Positions 63,928 through 64,000 of a stretch of DNA of 64,000 nucleotides are shown in pieces. Both the position numbers and the translations under genes were made by a program. Source of the DNA: Akkermansiaceae bacterium (GTDB taxonomy: Bacteria > Verrucomicrobiota > Verrucomicrobiia > Verrucomicrobiales > Akkermansiaceae); assembly GCA_013041925.1 (NCBI GenBank), contig JABDRB010000012.1:186001-250000 (forward strand). The letters run 5' to 3'. Every line of letters begins with the position of its first letter. Position 1 is the stretch's first letter. Below the pieces are notes generated by a model. That model made no database searches, was not told the DNA's origin, and was given only the letters and a program-made list of their open reading frames with translations.

Positions 63928-64000
63928 ATGAAAAAACGCGCTAAAAAATTTAAACCGACTCCGAAAAAATACCATCCGAGGAGTCTGACGCTTCTCTACG
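63928..64000 (+). CDS. Partial gene, 5' end only
   Basis: ATG at 63928 opens MKKRAKKFKPTPKKYHPRSL and runs off the right edge. Lys-rich N-terminus; too short to identify. Confidence 0.4.
   Translation, partial: MKKRAKKFKPTPKKYHPRSLTLLY

Noticed and set aside
1-64000. CRISPR arrays or prophage
   Set aside because: No regularly spaced repeats and no phage structural or integrase genes were seen.

Overview
The window looks like the chromosome of a marine-type Verrucomicrobiota (Verrucomicrobiales/Akkermansiaceae-like) bacterium. This is inferred from a short eukaryotic-type (class II) glutamine synthetase, exported proteins with thrombospondin-3-like or 'NYQGRLTD' architecture, many exported glycoside hydrolases plus a sulfatase, Ebo-type genes, and mostly weak Shine-Dalgarno sites. 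TGA is an ordinary stop here (tatC, yicC and others end in TGA).

Layout. 1-3.4 kb: nusA-infB operon (minus). 3.7-5.2 kb: tRNA-Lys followed by two damaged genes. 5.3-8.1 kb: MerR regulator, M28 peptidase, TPR protein, then an IS3-type transposase remnant. 8.6-14.8 kb: tatC, yicC, trpF, fluoride channel, mini-kinase plus PP2C phosphatase, and glnII behind a clear sigma-54 promoter. 15.1-19.5 kb: two exported proteins headed by a 13-bp tandem repeat, then a GH95 fucosidase. 19.6-30 kb: RNase HI, an LplT-Aas-like fusion, two L,D-transpeptidases, small envelope and regulatory genes, SpoU methylase, a dynamin-like GTPase and a polysaccharide deacetylase. 30.4-38.5 kb: tRNA-Gln, a GH63-type hydrolase, a GH78 rhamnosidase, a selenocysteine tRNA, a GT2 synthase and a third L,D-transpeptidase. 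38.6-46.9 kb: rpsT, small housekeeping genes, ispD, a TonB-ExbB-ExbD-def-apaG operon, an RluD-type pseudouridine synthase, a selenoprotein gene and an MnmM-like methylase. 47-58.8 kb: GH16, sulfatase, two tandem unknown exported paralogues and a DUF6288-like HEAT protein, separated by gene debris and copies of a short repeat that encodes an N-terminus. 59-64 kb: oxidoreductase, an Ebo-type operon carrying a RelE-like toxin-antitoxin pair, ppnP and a partial gene.

The main discovery is an unannotated selenoprotein at 45734-46306. Its reading frame holds two in-frame TGA codons, each at the position of the first metal-binding Cys of one of two tandem HMA-like domains. Each TGA is followed at similar distance by a 7-bp hairpin with a 5-nt loop and G as second loop base, as bacterial SECIS elements require. 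The protein has a signal peptide and no cysteine at all. A 95-nt tRNA-Sec with UCA anticodon lies 10 kb upstream at 35831-35925, so the decoding tRNA is in the same window. Conventional gene calling breaks the selenoprotein gene into pieces and misses it.
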